Source: Thermaerobacter marianensis (GTDB taxonomy: Bacteria; Bacillota; Sulfobacillia; DVGY01). From it: DNA of 52,544 nucleotides. Shown here in pieces: positions 1-8,054 of the stretch (position 1 is the stretch's first letter; every line of letters starts with the position of its first letter). Location: the NCBI GenBank assembly GCA_020724425.1, contig DYGY01000016.1, positions 1-52,544 of the forward strand, in the 5' to 3' direction. Position numbers and translations under genes: made by a program. The notes below the pieces were generated by a model. It did not search any database and had not been told where the DNA came from. It saw only the letters and a program-made list of their open reading frames with translations.

Positions 1-111
1 ATTGCTTTCCCTAAGACTGCATCAGGAACAGACTTAATGGTTGGTGCTCCAGACGTAGTAGATGAGGCCCAATTAGATGAATTGAAACTGAAAGTAGATA
101 CAGAAGTATAG
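1..111 (+). CDS. aspS: Aspartyl-tRNA synthetase, C-terminal end (partial)
   Basis: The window opens inside a reading frame of 36 codons that ends in TAG. The residues read IAFPKTASGTDLMVGAP and continue to an LDEL-containing tail. The IAFPKT(A/T) segment followed by L(M/L)x(G/E)AP is what I remember as the C-terminal tail of bacterial AspRS, where it closes the catalytic domain of the enzyme that charges tRNA-Asp. The call therefore rests on tail similarity only, because the catalytic motifs lie outside the window. The neighbouring 6S-like RNA and rarA strengthen it, since aspS lies beside 6S RNA and rarA in Bacillus and many relatives. Confidence 0.8.
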   Translation: MAFPKTASGTDLMVGAPDVVDEAQLDELKLKVDTEV

Positions 112-149
112 TAACTTTTGGAACCAGGGAGAAATACGTCTTTTGTGGC

Positions 150-179
150 TTGAAACAATCTTTAAAGCTATGATACTAT
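150..179 (+). promoter_or_regulatory. Sigma-A-type promoter for the 6S-like RNA
   Basis: TTGAAA at 150-155 and TACTAT at 174-179 are separated by 18 bases. This is a good vegetative promoter in the gap after aspS. It would start transcription near base 186, about 20 bases before the 5' arm of the RNA's closing stem. Inferred from sequence match only. Confidence 0.55.
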
Positions 180-185
180 TAGGCT

Positions 186-390
186 ACAAAGGGAAATAAT
201 TATTCGACACCCTACAGTGTACGTAATTTGCCATATGTTTATTTCCAACACTATCACACAGGGAACCTGTTACTCTGCTTGCGACACACAGGCCGTGAGA
301 GACGGACGTGTAAAGTAGGTAGGAGGGTACCCACCTGCCTAAGAGCGGGATTTAAAACAAAGGTGAGTACGGCACGGTGGGGTGTCAAAG
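186..390 (+). ncRNA. ssrS: Candidate 6S RNA
   Basis: 6S RNA binds sigma-A RNA polymerase and mimics an open promoter. This noncoding stretch can fold into one long hairpin. GACACCC (206-212) pairs with GGGTGTC (380-386), and further in GTAC (219-222) pairs with GTAC (367-370). An apical hairpin is formed by CCGT and ACGG around 293-304. The length of about 180-200 nt, the rod-like shape and the position directly after aspS all fit Firmicute 6S RNA. A vegetative promoter lies just upstream and a strong hairpin just downstream. The exact 5' and 3' ends are inferred. It could be another structured RNA, but I see no riboswitch signature and no reading frame with a ribosome binding site. Confidence 0.7.
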
Positions 391-397
391 TGGTTTA

Positions 398-427
398 GAG
401 GAGACCGGTCAATAGACCGGTCTCCTC
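398..427 (+). terminator. Perfect 13-bp hairpin after the 6S-like RNA
   Basis: GAGGAGACCGGTC (398-410), a four-base AATA loop and the exact complement (415-427) form a perfect stem. No U-tract follows (ATATAAAAAA instead), so termination would be imperfect. It may equally be a processing end, or let some transcripts continue into ltaE, whose ribosome binding site starts about 10 bases later. Confidence 0.55.
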
Positions 428-449
428 ATATAAAAAAGGGGGAATCTCC

Positions 450-1466
450 ATGATTGACTTAAGAAGCGATACTATCACAGTCCCAACACCTGAGATGCGT
501 GAAGCAATGGCTAAGGCTCTGGTAGGTGATGATGTCTATGGTGAAGACCCAACTGTTAATAGACTTCAAGAGATATCTGCCAAGCTCTTTGGTAAGGAAG
601 CAGCACTATTTTTCCCTTCTGGAACCATGGCAAATCAGGCTGCCTTGTTAGCGCATACCGAGCGGGGCGATGAAGTAGTTTTGGATTCTGATGCCCATAT
701 ATACTACTATGAAGCTGGAGCTATGGCTCTTTTATCAGGAGTTCAACCACGCTTAATTAATGCAGCTATTTTTGGTAGGGAAGAGCTAGAACAAGCACTG
801 AGACCAAAGAATGTTCATTTTCCTAAGACCTCTCTAGTATGTATTGAAAATACCCATAATCGAGCCGGTGGTACAGTATGGCCAATCAAGGCTATTCACG
901 AGATAGGTCTAGCTTCTAAGGATCATGGCTTAAAGGTACATATGGATGGAGCCCGGATATTTAATGCCGCTACTGCCTTAGATGTCAGTGTTGCTGATAT
1001 ATCAGAGCATGTGGATAGTGTGCAATTCTGTCTTTCTAAGGGATTAGCAGCACCTGCTGGTTCTATGCTGGTGGGTTCCAAGGAATTTATTCAAAAAGCC
1101 TATCGTGCCCGTAAGGTTTTAGGGGGTGGGATGCGGCAGGCAGGGATCTTAGCAGCTGCAGGTATTATCGCTATTGAAAAGATGTCCAAACGGCTAGCTG
1201 AAGATCATGCTAATGCCAGACTTTTGGCGGAGGAACTAGAGGAAACAGGGTCTTTAGAGGTTAATTTAGAAACAGTCCAGACCAACATGGTTATGGTTGA
1301 TGTTTCAAAAACCAATAGAACTGGTGAGCAGTGGTCAAAAGAGCTTCTGGCTAAAGGTATAAAAGTTAATCCTGTTGGACCCTATGTGCTTAGATTTGTA
1401 ACTCATAAGGATGTTTCTAGAGAAGATATTATCAATACTGTTAGAGCAATTCGGGAATCAGTCTAG
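450..1466 (+). CDS. ltaE: Low-specificity L-threonine aldolase
   Basis: A PLP enzyme of aspartate-aminotransferase fold that splits L-threonine or L-allo-threonine into glycine and acetaldehyde in the cytoplasm. The 338 residues match the usual family length. The N-terminus [20 protein letters not shown] is the family signature. The PSGTMANQ segment (about 56-63) contacts the cofactor phosphate, HMDGAR (about 164-169) carries the PLP-binding aspartate, and Lys197 in [11 protein letters not shown] is the expected Schiff-base lysine. The start follows an AGGGGG ribosome binding site. The gene is followed after 16 bases by an acetyltransferase gene, so the two are probably cotranscribed. Confidence 0.95.
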   Translation: MIDLRSDTITVPTPEMREAMAKALVGDDVYGEDPTVNRLQEISAKLFGKEAALFFPSGTMANQAALLAHTERGDEVVLDSDAHIYYYEAGAMALLSGVQPRLINAAIFGREELEQALRPKNVHFPKTSLVCIENTHNRAGGTVWPIKAIHEIGLASKDHGLKVHMDGARIFNAATALDVSVADISEHVDSVQFCLSKGLAAPAGSMLVGSKEFIQKAYRARKVLGGGMRQAGILAAAGIIAIEKMSKRLAEDHANARLLAEELEETGSLEVNLETVQTNMVMVDVSKTNRTGEQWSKELLAKGIKVNPVGPYVLRFVTHKDVSREDIINTVRAIRESV

Positions 1467-1482
1467 CGAAGGAGGGTTATGG

Positions 1483-2031
1483 ATGCCCTGGTTATTTGGA
1501 GAGAGAATTATCTTAAGGGAATATCGCAAAGCGGATTTGGAGTATATGAGAAAATGGCGCAATAATCCTGAGATTACTAACAACCTGTCTGATATATTCT
1601 TGTTTCCCCATACTGAAAATAATACGGAGACGTATCTGAATTCAATGCTTGAGGGTAGAGAGAACCATAAGGGCTTTGTTATCGCCCATAAGGATACTGA
1701 AGAGTACATTGGTCAGGTTGATCTCTTTAATCTTGACTGGAAGAACAGGGTGGCTGACTTAGGTATAGTTATTGGTGTCAAAGAACTACTAGGTAAGGGT
1801 TATGGCACTGAAGCTATTCTTGTGCTTCAGGAATTTGTTTTTAACCGGATGAATCTCAATAGATTGCAATTAGATGTTCATGCATTCAATGAAAGAGCAA
1901 TTCGAAGCTATATCAAGTGTGGGTTTAAGGAAGAGGGGAGATCTAGAGAGAGATTCTACATTCATGGGGAATATGTAGATTCAATCCATATGTCCATATT
2001 GAAGAGTGAGTACACTCAAAAGGAGAACTAG
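1483..2031 (+). CDS. GNAT acetyltransferase, RimJ/RimL type
   Basis: A 182-residue acetyl-CoA-dependent N-acetyltransferase of the family that modifies ribosomal protein N-termini and small amines. It begins with LFGERIILREYRKADLE and MRKWRNNPEI, typical of the RimJ/RimL (Acetyltransf_3) subgroup. The acetyl-CoA loop is the GKGYGTEA segment near residues 106-113, followed by LQLDVHAFNERAIRSYIKCG, the conserved NxRAIxxYxKxGF block. I start it at the ATG at 1483, seven bases after an AAGGAGG site, rather than at an upstream codon inside ltaE. Its substrate cannot be read from sequence. The next gene starts one base after the stop codon. Confidence 0.85.
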   Translation: MPWLFGERIILREYRKADLEYMRKWRNNPEITNNLSDIFLFPHTENNTETYLNSMLEGRENHKGFVIAHKDTEEYIGQVDLFNLDWKNRVADLGIVIGVKELLGKGYGTEAILVLQEFVFNRMNLNRLQLDVHAFNERAIRSYIKCGFKEEGRSRERFYIHGEYVDSIHMSILKSEYTQKEN

Positions 2032-2032
2032 A

Positions 2033-2932
2033 ATGGAATCTCTAAGAGATATCAAGGGGTATCCTTCCTGGATGAGGATAGAATTCCTTGATAAGGGATG
2101 GTCAGAGGATAAGAAATTCTACATAAAAGATATTAAGGGGAATCAGTATCTCTTACGGATATCTGACCCAGAGAGGTATGAACAAAGAAGAAGAGAGTAT
2201 CAATATTTGCAAAAGATATATGCGATGGGACTACCGGTTTCTCAGCCACTAGAGTTTGGACTACTCTTAGATGGCAGAGTATATTCCTTGGTCTCCTGGG
2301 TAGAGGGGGAAGATGCTATAACAGTCATCTGCAAGCTGCCAGAGGATGAACAGTATGGGTTTGGTTTGCAAGCTGGAAGGGTTCAAAAGGAAATTCATAA
2401 GCTACCCGCTTTTGATGTTGAAAAATGGGGTATAAGGTATCAAAGGAAAATAGATTTAGTTTATGAGAGATATCTGAAAAGTGGTATTAGACTTCCCTAT
2501 GAGGAACAGATTATGGGGTATATCCAGGATAATATACATTATCTTGATAGTAGAGAGCAGACTTATCAGCATGGTGATTATCATTTAGGGAATTTTATTA
2601 TAAATGGTGATGACTTATATGTCATAGATTTTAACAGGTCTAGTTTTGGTGATCCCTGGGAAGAGTATGATAGATTTATTTTCAGCTGGGAAGTTAGTAC
2701 TAGTTTTGCTAATGGACAGATTCAGGGCTATTTTGAAGGTTCTGTTCCAGAAGAGTTTTTTAGACTAAGTGCTTTATATAGTGCGGTTAATGTTTTGGCT
2801 TCTCTACCCTGGGCTAGTTCCTTTGGGGATTTTGCGGTTGCTGATATGATGACTCGAGCAGATTTGGTTTATCAGACATATCAGGGATTCACTTGCCCTA
2901 TCCCACTTTGGTATGAAGTGCCCCTCGGGTAA
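2033..2932 (+). CDS. Aminoglycoside-phosphotransferase-fold (APH) kinase
   Basis: A small-molecule kinase of the APH/choline-kinase fold, 299 residues. The catalytic loop is HGDYHLGNFI (about residues 180-189) and the metal-binding motif is VIDFNRSSFGDPWEEYDRF, with DFN in place of the more common DFG or DFD. Both are intact, so an active enzyme is expected. The family covers aminoglycoside, homoserine and choline kinases, and the substrate is not evident here. The ATG at 2033 has an AAGGAG site nine bases before it and lies one base after the acetyltransferase stop, so the two are translationally linked. Acetyltransferase plus APH kinase can suggest small-molecule modification, but antibiotic resistance should not be inferred from this alone. 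Confidence 0.82.
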   Translation: MESLRDIKGYPSWMRIEFLDKGWSEDKKFYIKDIKGNQYLLRISDPERYEQRRREYQYLQKIYAMGLPVSQPLEFGLLLDGRVYSLVSWVEGEDAITVICKLPEDEQYGFGLQAGRVQKEIHKLPAFDVEKWGIRYQRKIDLVYERYLKSGIRLPYEEQIMGYIQDNIHYLDSREQTYQHGDYHLGNFIINGDDLYVIDFNRSSFGDPWEEYDRFIFSWEVSTSFANGQIQGYFEGSVPEEFFRLSALYSAVNVLASLPWASSFGDFAVADMMTRADLVYQTYQGFTCPIPLWYEVPLG

Positions 2933-2946
2933 GAGGGGCTTTTTTT
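2920..2946 (+). terminator. Rho-independent terminator after the APH kinase
   Basis: GCCCCT (2920-2925) pairs with AGGGGC (2934-2939) and is followed by a run of seven T. The hairpin overlaps the kinase stop codon and ends the ltaE-GNAT-kinase transcript. Confidence 0.88.
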
Positions 2947-3100
2947 ATGGTTTGGCTGGTCCTCTGTTTCTTTCTTCTTGATCAGCGGGTTCTTCATCTT
3001 CTTTTGTGGTTATGACTCTTCTGGTTTGCTGTCTGTTCCAGAGATAATACATGGCTGCAGTGGCAGCTATGACTAGTATGAAAAAAGTAACCCAATCCAT
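2945..3100 (-). CDS. Tiny single-span membrane protein (hypothetical)
   Basis: A 51-codon frame on the minus strand with an excellent AGGAGGTG site five bases before its ATG. It begins MDWVTFFILVIAATAAMYYL, one membrane helix at residues 4-20. The charged tail that follows has an RQQTRR stretch and then many Glu, Asp and Arg. It fills the otherwise empty gap between the kinase and the CBS protein and is convergent with the kinase. I do not recognise a family. The layout (short helix, then a charged cytoplasmic tail) resembles small bitopic membrane proteins of Firmicutes. The strong ribosome binding site is the main argument that it is real. Confidence 0.7.
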   Translation of the reverse strand: MDWVTFFILVIAATAAMYYLWNRQQTRRVITTKEDEEPADQEERNRGPAKP

Positions 3101-3259
3101 TATGACACCTCCTAAGGTTAGCCTGAACTATTAAGAGGGCAATTATTCTTTAGGATTTATCATTAAGGCAAAGGAAACTAGTAGAAAATGACGAAATAAA
3201 GCAAATAATCCGAGAAAGAAAGCAGAATCGGTAAAAATATTCTAAAGGAGGACGGTTTT

Positions 3260-3877
3260 ATGTTAGTTAGGGATCGTATGACAGCTAATCCTATCACAGT
3301 GACTCCACATACTCCAGTTTTTGAGAGTCTGAAAATCATGCGGGACAAGAATATTCGACGTTTGCCGGTGCTTAAGGATGGTAAGCTGGTGGGTATTGTA
3401 ACTGAGTTAGATTTGCTTAAGGTGTCACCTTCGCCGGCAACGTCATTAAGTGTTTATGAATTAAACTACCTCCTGGCTAAGACTACTATTAAGGAAGCGA
3501 TGTCAAGTAAGTTGGTTACTGTAACTGGTGATACACCTATTGAAGAGGCTGCTATTCTGATGAGGGAGCATAAGATTGGTGGGTTGCCTGTTGTTGATGA
3601 AGGTAAGCTTGTGGGAATCATCACTGAAACGGATGTTTTTGATGCTTTTGTGGATCTTTTGGGTGTAAGGCGTGGGGGTGAAAGAATAGTTGTTAGAGCT
3701 GAAGATCGGGCTGGCACTATTTCTGAGCTAACCACTTATCTGGCTGAACAGGGTATTAATATTTTGAGTCTGGTTGTTGTTCATAAAGATAGTGGTGGCC
3801 ATATTGTTTTAAGAGTTACTGGACAGGGTAGTGATAATCTGGCTAATACTCTTAGAGCCAAAGGATATGAGGTATAG
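3260..3877 (+). CDS. CBS-domain pair plus ACT domain protein (AcuB-like)
   Basis: A 205-residue cytoplasmic regulatory protein. Two CBS motifs (about residues 1-60, [20 protein letters not shown], and about 75-130, [20 protein letters not shown]) form a Bateman module that usually binds adenine nucleotides. A C-terminal ACT domain (about 138-205, [20 protein letters not shown]) usually binds amino acids or other small ligands. The same arrangement is found in Bacillus AcuB, which is linked to acetoin and acetyl-CoA synthetase control; the distant acetyl-CoA synthetase gene in this window is a possible but unproven target. It is transcribed alone, with a GGAGGACGG site upstream and a strong terminator downstream. 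Confidence 0.85.
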   Translation: MLVRDRMTANPITVTPHTPVFESLKIMRDKNIRRLPVLKDGKLVGIVTELDLLKVSPSPATSLSVYELNYLLAKTTIKEAMSSKLVTVTGDTPIEEAAILMREHKIGGLPVVDEGKLVGIITETDVFDAFVDLLGVRRGGERIVVRAEDRAGTISELTTYLAEQGINILSLVVVHKDSGGHIVLRVTGQGSDNLANTLRAKGYEV

Positions 3878-3883
3878 ATGGTT

Positions 3884-3914
3884 CTCCTTAGCCATATGGC
3901 TAAGGAGTTTTTTT
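3884..3914 (+). terminator. Terminator after the CBS-ACT gene
   Basis: CTCCTTAGCC and GGCTAAGGAG form a perfect 10-bp stem with a four-base loop (3884-3907), followed by seven T. This is a classical intrinsic terminator isolating the CBS gene from rarA. Confidence 0.93.
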
Positions 3915-3953
3915 GCTATAATGAAAGGAGCGTAGTGGGAAGGGGTTTTGTCT

Positions 3954-5228
3954 TTGGATATTTTTAGTCTTAATCGAGAGGAGAACCTGCGTAAGAGTGC
4001 TCCTTTAGCAGAAAGAATGAGACCAAGAAGTTTGGAGGAGTTTGTGGGGCAAGCACATATCCTTGGGGAAGGGAAACTATTGCGTAGAGCTATTGAGGCT
4101 GATCGTTTAAGTTCCTTAATCTTATGGGGTCCTCCAGGTACTGGTAAAACAACTCTAGCTAAGATTATTGCCAACACTACTGGTAATCACTTTACTCAGC
4201 TAAATGCTGTTACTTCTGGGGTTGCTGATGTCCGTAGGGTTGTTGATGAGGCCAAGGATAGACTTGGTATGTATGGGCAAAGGAGTATTCTTTTTATAGA
4301 TGAGGTACATCGATTTAATAAAGCTCAACAGGATGCCTTGTTGCCTTCAGTGGAAGAGGGTCTTGTTATCTTTATTGGTGCTACCACAATGAATCCGATG
4401 ATTGAGTGTACACCAGCTCTTGTTTCCCGTTCTTTGGTTTTCAGGTTGGAATCTTTAGGGGAAGAGGCTCTAGTGTTGATCATTAACAGTGCTCTAGCTG
4501 ATCGGGAGAGAGGTCTTGGAGATTTTAATGCTACCCTTACCGATGAGGCCTTAAGGCATTTATTGCAGAAGGCTAATGGTGATGCTCGTAGTGTCTTGAA
4601 TGCTCTAGAACTGGCGGTATTAACTACCAAGTCTTCAGATGGTATTCGTATGATTAACCAGGAGATTATTGAAGATTCCATTCAGCAGAAGATGCTTCGC
4701 TATGATGCTAATGGTGATGAGCATTACAATGTCATTTCTGCCTATATAAAGAGTATTAGGGGTAGTGATGCTGATGCGGCCATATACTGGTTAGCTAGAA
4801 TGTTATATGCAGGTGAAGATCCTGGGGATATTGCTAGAAGGCTTCTTGTTAGTGCTAGTGAGGATATTGGTCTGGCTAACCCTGATGCCTTAAGTATGGC
4901 TTTGGCTGCTTCTTCTGCTGTTGAGTATTTGGGGATGCCAGAGGCAAGAATCCCTCTTGCTGAAGCAACCATCTATCTAGCACGTAGTCCAAAAAGCAAT
5001 TCAGCCTATATGGCCATTAACAAGGCCTTACAAGCAGTAGAGGAGAGCCCTCAGAGTGATGTTCCCAAACATCTTAGAGATGCCAGTTACAAAGGAGCTA
5101 GGAGGCTTGGACATGGTGAGGGCTACATTTATCCCCATACTGATCCGGAAAAGGCAAAAGATCAGAAGTATTTGCCTGATGGAGTGGGTCCCTTTTATAG
5201 CCCCAGTGGCAATGGAGAGGATCAGTAG
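3954..5228 (+). CDS. rarA: Replication-associated recombination protein A (MgsA/WRNIP1 family AAA+ ATPase)
   Basis: An AAA+ ATPase of the clamp-loader clade that acts at stalled replication forks. The 424 residues begin MDIFSLNREENLRKSAPLAE followed by RMRPRSLEEFVGQ. Walker A is GPPGTGKTT (about residues 58-66), Walker B with the adjacent hallmark is FIDEVHRFNKAQQD, and the C-terminal half carries the conserved helical MgsA domain (DANGDEHYN, then SDADAAIYWLARML). I chose the TTG at 3954, eight bases after AAGGGG, because relatives start MD(L/I)F. Its stop overlaps the modC stop on the other strand by seven bases. Nearness to aspS and 6S RNA matches conserved Firmicute gene order. Confidence 0.93.
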   Translation: MDIFSLNREENLRKSAPLAERMRPRSLEEFVGQAHILGEGKLLRRAIEADRLSSLILWGPPGTGKTTLAKIIANTTGNHFTQLNAVTSGVADVRRVVDEAKDRLGMYGQRSILFIDEVHRFNKAQQDALLPSVEEGLVIFIGATTMNPMIECTPALVSRSLVFRLESLGEEALVLIINSALADRERGLGDFNATLTDEALRHLLQKANGDARSVLNALELAVLTTKSSDGIRMINQEIIEDSIQQKMLRYDANGDEHYNVISAYIKSIRGSDADAAIYWLARMLYAGEDPGDIARRLLVSASEDIGLANPDALSMALAASSAVEYLGMPEARIPLAEATIYLARSPKSNSAYMAINKALQAVEESPQSDVPKHLRDASYKGARRLGHGEGYIYPHTDPEKAKDQKYLPDGVGPFYSPSGNGEDQ

Positions 5229-6286
5229 TCTAGGTTGTGCAAAGCCTCTACAGGGAGATGAACAGATAATGTTTGTCCCTCTGTGATGGCAAGGCTGTTA
5301 AGGAGATGGCGAGGGATAAGGGATTCCATATCATAGTTCTTGATTGAACCTTGTATTCTTAAGAATAGTCTATAGGAGAGGCCATCGCGGATAACTCTCC
5401 AGACTGTTGTTTTGATTGGGTTAACTATCGGGGTAGTTCTTGGACGATCCTCTCTTACAATTCTTATGTCTTCAGGTCTGATGCCAAATTCTATCTGACT
5501 GCCTACCTGATGAGATTCTTTGTAGGGCAGGTAGACATTTAGATTATTGCTGTGACATAGAGTTAGGTTCTTCGCTTTATCTAATTGCAGGATTTCACCA
5601 CTAAAGAAGTTTTTCATACCCACAAAACGAGCTACAGCTTTGCTAGCTGGCCTATAGAAGACTGTCTCAGGGTCGGCAACCTGGAGGATTCTACCCTCAT
5701 CCATTATTGCTATTCTATCACCTAACGTAAACGCTTCCTCAAGATTGTGAGTTACTAGAATGGTTGGTATGGGGTAGTGCTTATGCACATTAAGGAGATC
5801 CATTCTCAGCTTGGTCCTGATAAGGTTATCTAAAGCAGAAAAGGGTTCGTCTAGGAGGAGCAGTTCTGGTCTATATAGGAGTGCTCTTGCCAATGCTACT
5901 CTCTGTTTTTGTCCCCCAGAAAGCTGTGATATTGAGCGATCTAATAGATGGTCAATACGTAATAACTCGGAAATTTCCTGATAGGGATTATTAGCTCCAT
6001 AGGTGATATTTTCAAGAACATTCAGATGGGAAAAAAGGGCATAGTCTTGGAAGACATAACCTATCTTCCTTTTGTATGGGGGAAGGTTGTAGTTCTTGTT
6101 AAAATATAGCTGTCCATTTAGAGAGATCTCTCCCTGGTCTGGTTTTAGCAGTCCTGCTAAAAGATTCAGTAAGGTGGACTTTCCTGATCCTGATAGACCT
6201 AGGATAGCAAGGATTTCTGATCCCATGGTCATCTCAGTTTGGAGATAAAAGCTACCGAGTTGTTTTTGAAGGGAAAAACTTAGCAT
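5222..6286 (-). CDS. modC: Molybdate/tungstate ABC transporter ATP-binding protein
   Basis: The ATPase of a ModABC importer, 354 residues. Walker A is GLSGSGKST, the Q-loop lies in VFQDYALFSH, the signature is LSGGQKQRVALARAL and Walker B is LLLLDEPFSALD. The C-terminal part (about 230-354) is a TOBE-like extension that in ModC binds or senses oxyanion. The start at 6286 follows a GAGGTGG site, and the coding region overlaps the end of modB by 35 bases, so translation is coupled. Whether the ion is molybdate, tungstate or sulfate cannot be settled from this subunit. Anaerobes often use such systems for tungsten enzymes. Confidence 0.88.
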   Translation of the reverse strand: MLSFSLQKQLGSFYLQTEMTMGSEILAILGLSGSGKSTLLNLLAGLLKPDQGEISLNGQLYFNKNYNLPPYKRKIGYVFQDYALFSHLNVLENITYGANNPYQEISELLRIDHLLDRSISQLSGGQKQRVALARALLYRPELLLLDEPFSALDNLIRTKLRMDLLNVHKHYPIPTILVTHNLEEAFTLGDRIAIMDEGRILQVADPETVFYRPASKAVARFVGMKNFFSGEILQLDKAKNLTLCHSNNLNVYLPYKESHQVGSQIEFGIRPEDIRIVREDRPRTTPIVNPIKTTVWRVIRDGLSYRLFLRIQGSIKNYDMESLIPRHLLNSLAITEGQTLSVHLPVEALHNLDY

Positions 6287-7070
6287 GGAAGATACCACCT
6301 CTAGTAAGATATTTGACAATGAGGATAACTGCAAAAGATACAACAATTAGAATTACAGATAGGCTAAGAGCCACCTGGACATCAGATTCAAAGGCACTTA
6401 GTACTGCTAAGGGCAATGTTTGTGTGCGGCCAGTCATATTGCCGGCAAACATTAATGTGGCTCCAAATTCACCTAAGGCTCTAGCCCAGGTCATCACAGC
6501 ACCACTTATTATTCCAGGTTTAGCTTGCATTAAGGTTATTCTAATGAAGGTCTCTAGATGGTTTTTTCCTAGGGTTAGAGATGCCTGTTCATAACGGTGA
6601 TCAACTGCTTCAAAGGCTGCTCGAGCACTCTTTATGAAGAAGGGTGATGCTACAAAAACCTGGGCCATAATTACGGCTAATGTTGAAAAGGGAATACTTA
6701 TTCCTAGGAGATAGAGATACTGTCCGATGAGCCCATTGCGACCAAAAGCCATGAGTAGGGCTAACCCAGCAACAGCAGGAGGCAACACCATAGGAATATC
6801 GATAATGGTGTCAATAGCTTCTTTGAACCTAAAGTCAAAACGAGCAAGAATATAGGCTACTGGTATGCCGAAAATTATAATAATCACCAGAGATATTAGA
6901 CTTGTAGATAGGGAAAGCTTTAGAGCCTGTTGAGCTACCTGAGAGGTGAGGCTTTGATGGAAGATACTCCAGTCCACCTGCCAAAAGATTGCTACAAGAG
7001 GTATAGTTATGTATAGAAGAAATATCGTAATCAAGAGGATTAATGTCATTCTAAACCATCTTGGTAGCAT
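6252..7070 (-). CDS. modB: Molybdate/tungstate ABC transporter permease
   Basis: An integral membrane permease of 272 residues with about five to six helices, the first near residues 8-30. The cytoplasmic coupling (EAA) loop is recognisable as ARALGEFGATLMFAGNMTG, which is characteristic of ModB/WtpB rather than of sulfate permeases. It passes the oxyanion delivered by ModA and is driven by ModC. The ATG at 7070 lies seven bases after AAGGAG and overlaps the end of modA, so modA, modB and modC form one tightly packed operon transcribed leftward. Confidence 0.9.
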   Translation of the reverse strand: MLPRWFRMTLILLITIFLLYITIPLVAIFWQVDWSIFHQSLTSQVAQQALKLSLSTSLISLVIIIIFGIPVAYILARFDFRFKEAIDTIIDIPMVLPPAVAGLALLMAFGRNGLIGQYLYLLGISIPFSTLAVIMAQVFVASPFFIKSARAAFEAVDHRYEQASLTLGKNHLETFIRITLMQAKPGIISGAVMTWARALGEFGATLMFAGNMTGRTQTLPLAVLSAFESDVQVALSLSVILIVVSFAVILIVKYLTRGGIFHAKFFPSKTTR

Positions 7071-7072
7071 CA

Positions 7073-7879
7073 CTATTCTCCTTTCATTGGTAAAAAGCCA
7101 AGGCTTCTAAGTATGTCCTGTCCCTTATCACTTAAGACGAAGTCAGCGAATTCTCTGGCTTCTTTTTGATTTTTGGTATCAATGGGTAATACTAGCTGGT
7201 ATTGGGCTAGGATGTTATGTTGGTCTGGTATTTCAATGACCTGAACTGTAGTGTTGGTGTCTGTTCGATAGACTATGCCTGCATCTGCTTCATTCAAAGA
7301 GACTTTGCTAACTACCAGTCTTACATTGGTTTCTCTGGAGATAACATTGTTTAGCACTTTGTTGGCATAATTAGGACCATATTCGCTATTAAGGTTTTCT
7401 AGTAGTTGTTCGCTGTATCTTCCTGCAGGAACCGCTGTATCAGCCAGTATTAACTGATGGGGTTTTTCTAAATCTTGTGCAGTAGAGATGTTTTTGGGAT
7501 TGTCTTTAGGCACGATAATTACCAATTCGTTAAAGGCAAAGGAAGATGTGTATTGGGTAAGCCCTATATCAGAAAGATACTGGGCATCCTCTGCACTTGC
7601 AAAGAATGCCAGATCTGTCTGTGCTCCATACTCAATTTGGGTACGTATTTGCTGGCTACCGGCAAAGTGGTACTGGAAAGAGATTTCCGGTTTTTCTTGC
7701 TGGTAGGCTTGAGCAAGAGTTGGTATTGCTTCGGAAAGTGATGCTGCTGCAAAGATTGTTAGTGATACATCCTCAGGCTTTTCTTGAGGTCTTAACCAGT
7801 CAGGACCTAGACTTGTCCACTTAAAGATAAGGATTAACAAGAAGAGCAAGAGGAGTATGTGATAAAGGGTTTTGTTCAT
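7073..7879 (-). CDS. modA: Molybdate/tungstate substrate-binding protein
   Basis: The extracellular binding protein of the ModABC system, 268 residues. A strongly hydrophobic segment at residues 4-21 serves as signal or membrane anchor. I see no lipobox cysteine, so in a Gram-positive cell it would stay tethered by this uncleaved helix or be released. The mature part begins with VSLTIFAAASLSEAIPTLAQ, where the AAASL serines contact the oxyanion in ModA. Further on, FNELVIIVPKDNP and the VPAGRY motif are also typical of ModA. The start at 7879 follows AAGGAGG. It is the first gene of the operon, divergent from the flavoenzyme gene at 8055. Confidence 0.9.
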   Translation of the reverse strand: MNKTLYHILLLLFLLILIFKWTSLGPDWLRPQEKPEDVSLTIFAAASLSEAIPTLAQAYQQEKPEISFQYHFAGSQQIRTQIEYGAQTDLAFFASAEDAQYLSDIGLTQYTSSFAFNELVIIVPKDNPKNISTAQDLEKPHQLILADTAVPAGRYSEQLLENLNSEYGPNYANKVLNNVISRETNVRLVVSKVSLNEADAGIVYRTDTNTTVQVIEIPDQHNILAQYQLVLPIDTKNQKEAREFADFVLSDKGQDILRSLGFLPMKGE

Positions 7880-7956
7880 TGTTTTCCTCCTTGGTTGCAA
7901 GGTTACACCTCTACTTTAGTTTACCATAATGTGCATTCCGGCAGTACCTTTGTAAG

Positions 7957-7972
7957 TGTGATTGTTATCACG
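7957..7972. promoter_or_regulatory. CRP/FNR-type palindromic operator
   Basis: TGTGATTGTTATCACG matches the TGTGA-N6-TCACA consensus of the CRP/FNR family in nine of ten positions. It sits in the 175-bp gap between the divergent modA and flavoenzyme genes, so one bound regulator could control both. A Crp/Fnr regulator is encoded at 28800-29477, but a direct link is only a guess. Confidence 0.55.
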
Positions 7973-8054
7973 TTCTAAGAGGGTACAATTTCCTTGTTGG
8001 TAGTAAACTAAAGCATATAAGATATGGGCAAGATTTACTATGAGGTGATGTGTT

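Noticed and set aside
2033-2932. Aminoglycoside resistance gene
   Set aside because: The APH fold is shared by many metabolic kinases, and nothing nearby indicates resistance.
5056-5286. Extra plus-strand frame at the end of rarA
   Set aside because: It is a shifted reading of rarA and modC sequence without its own ribosome binding site.
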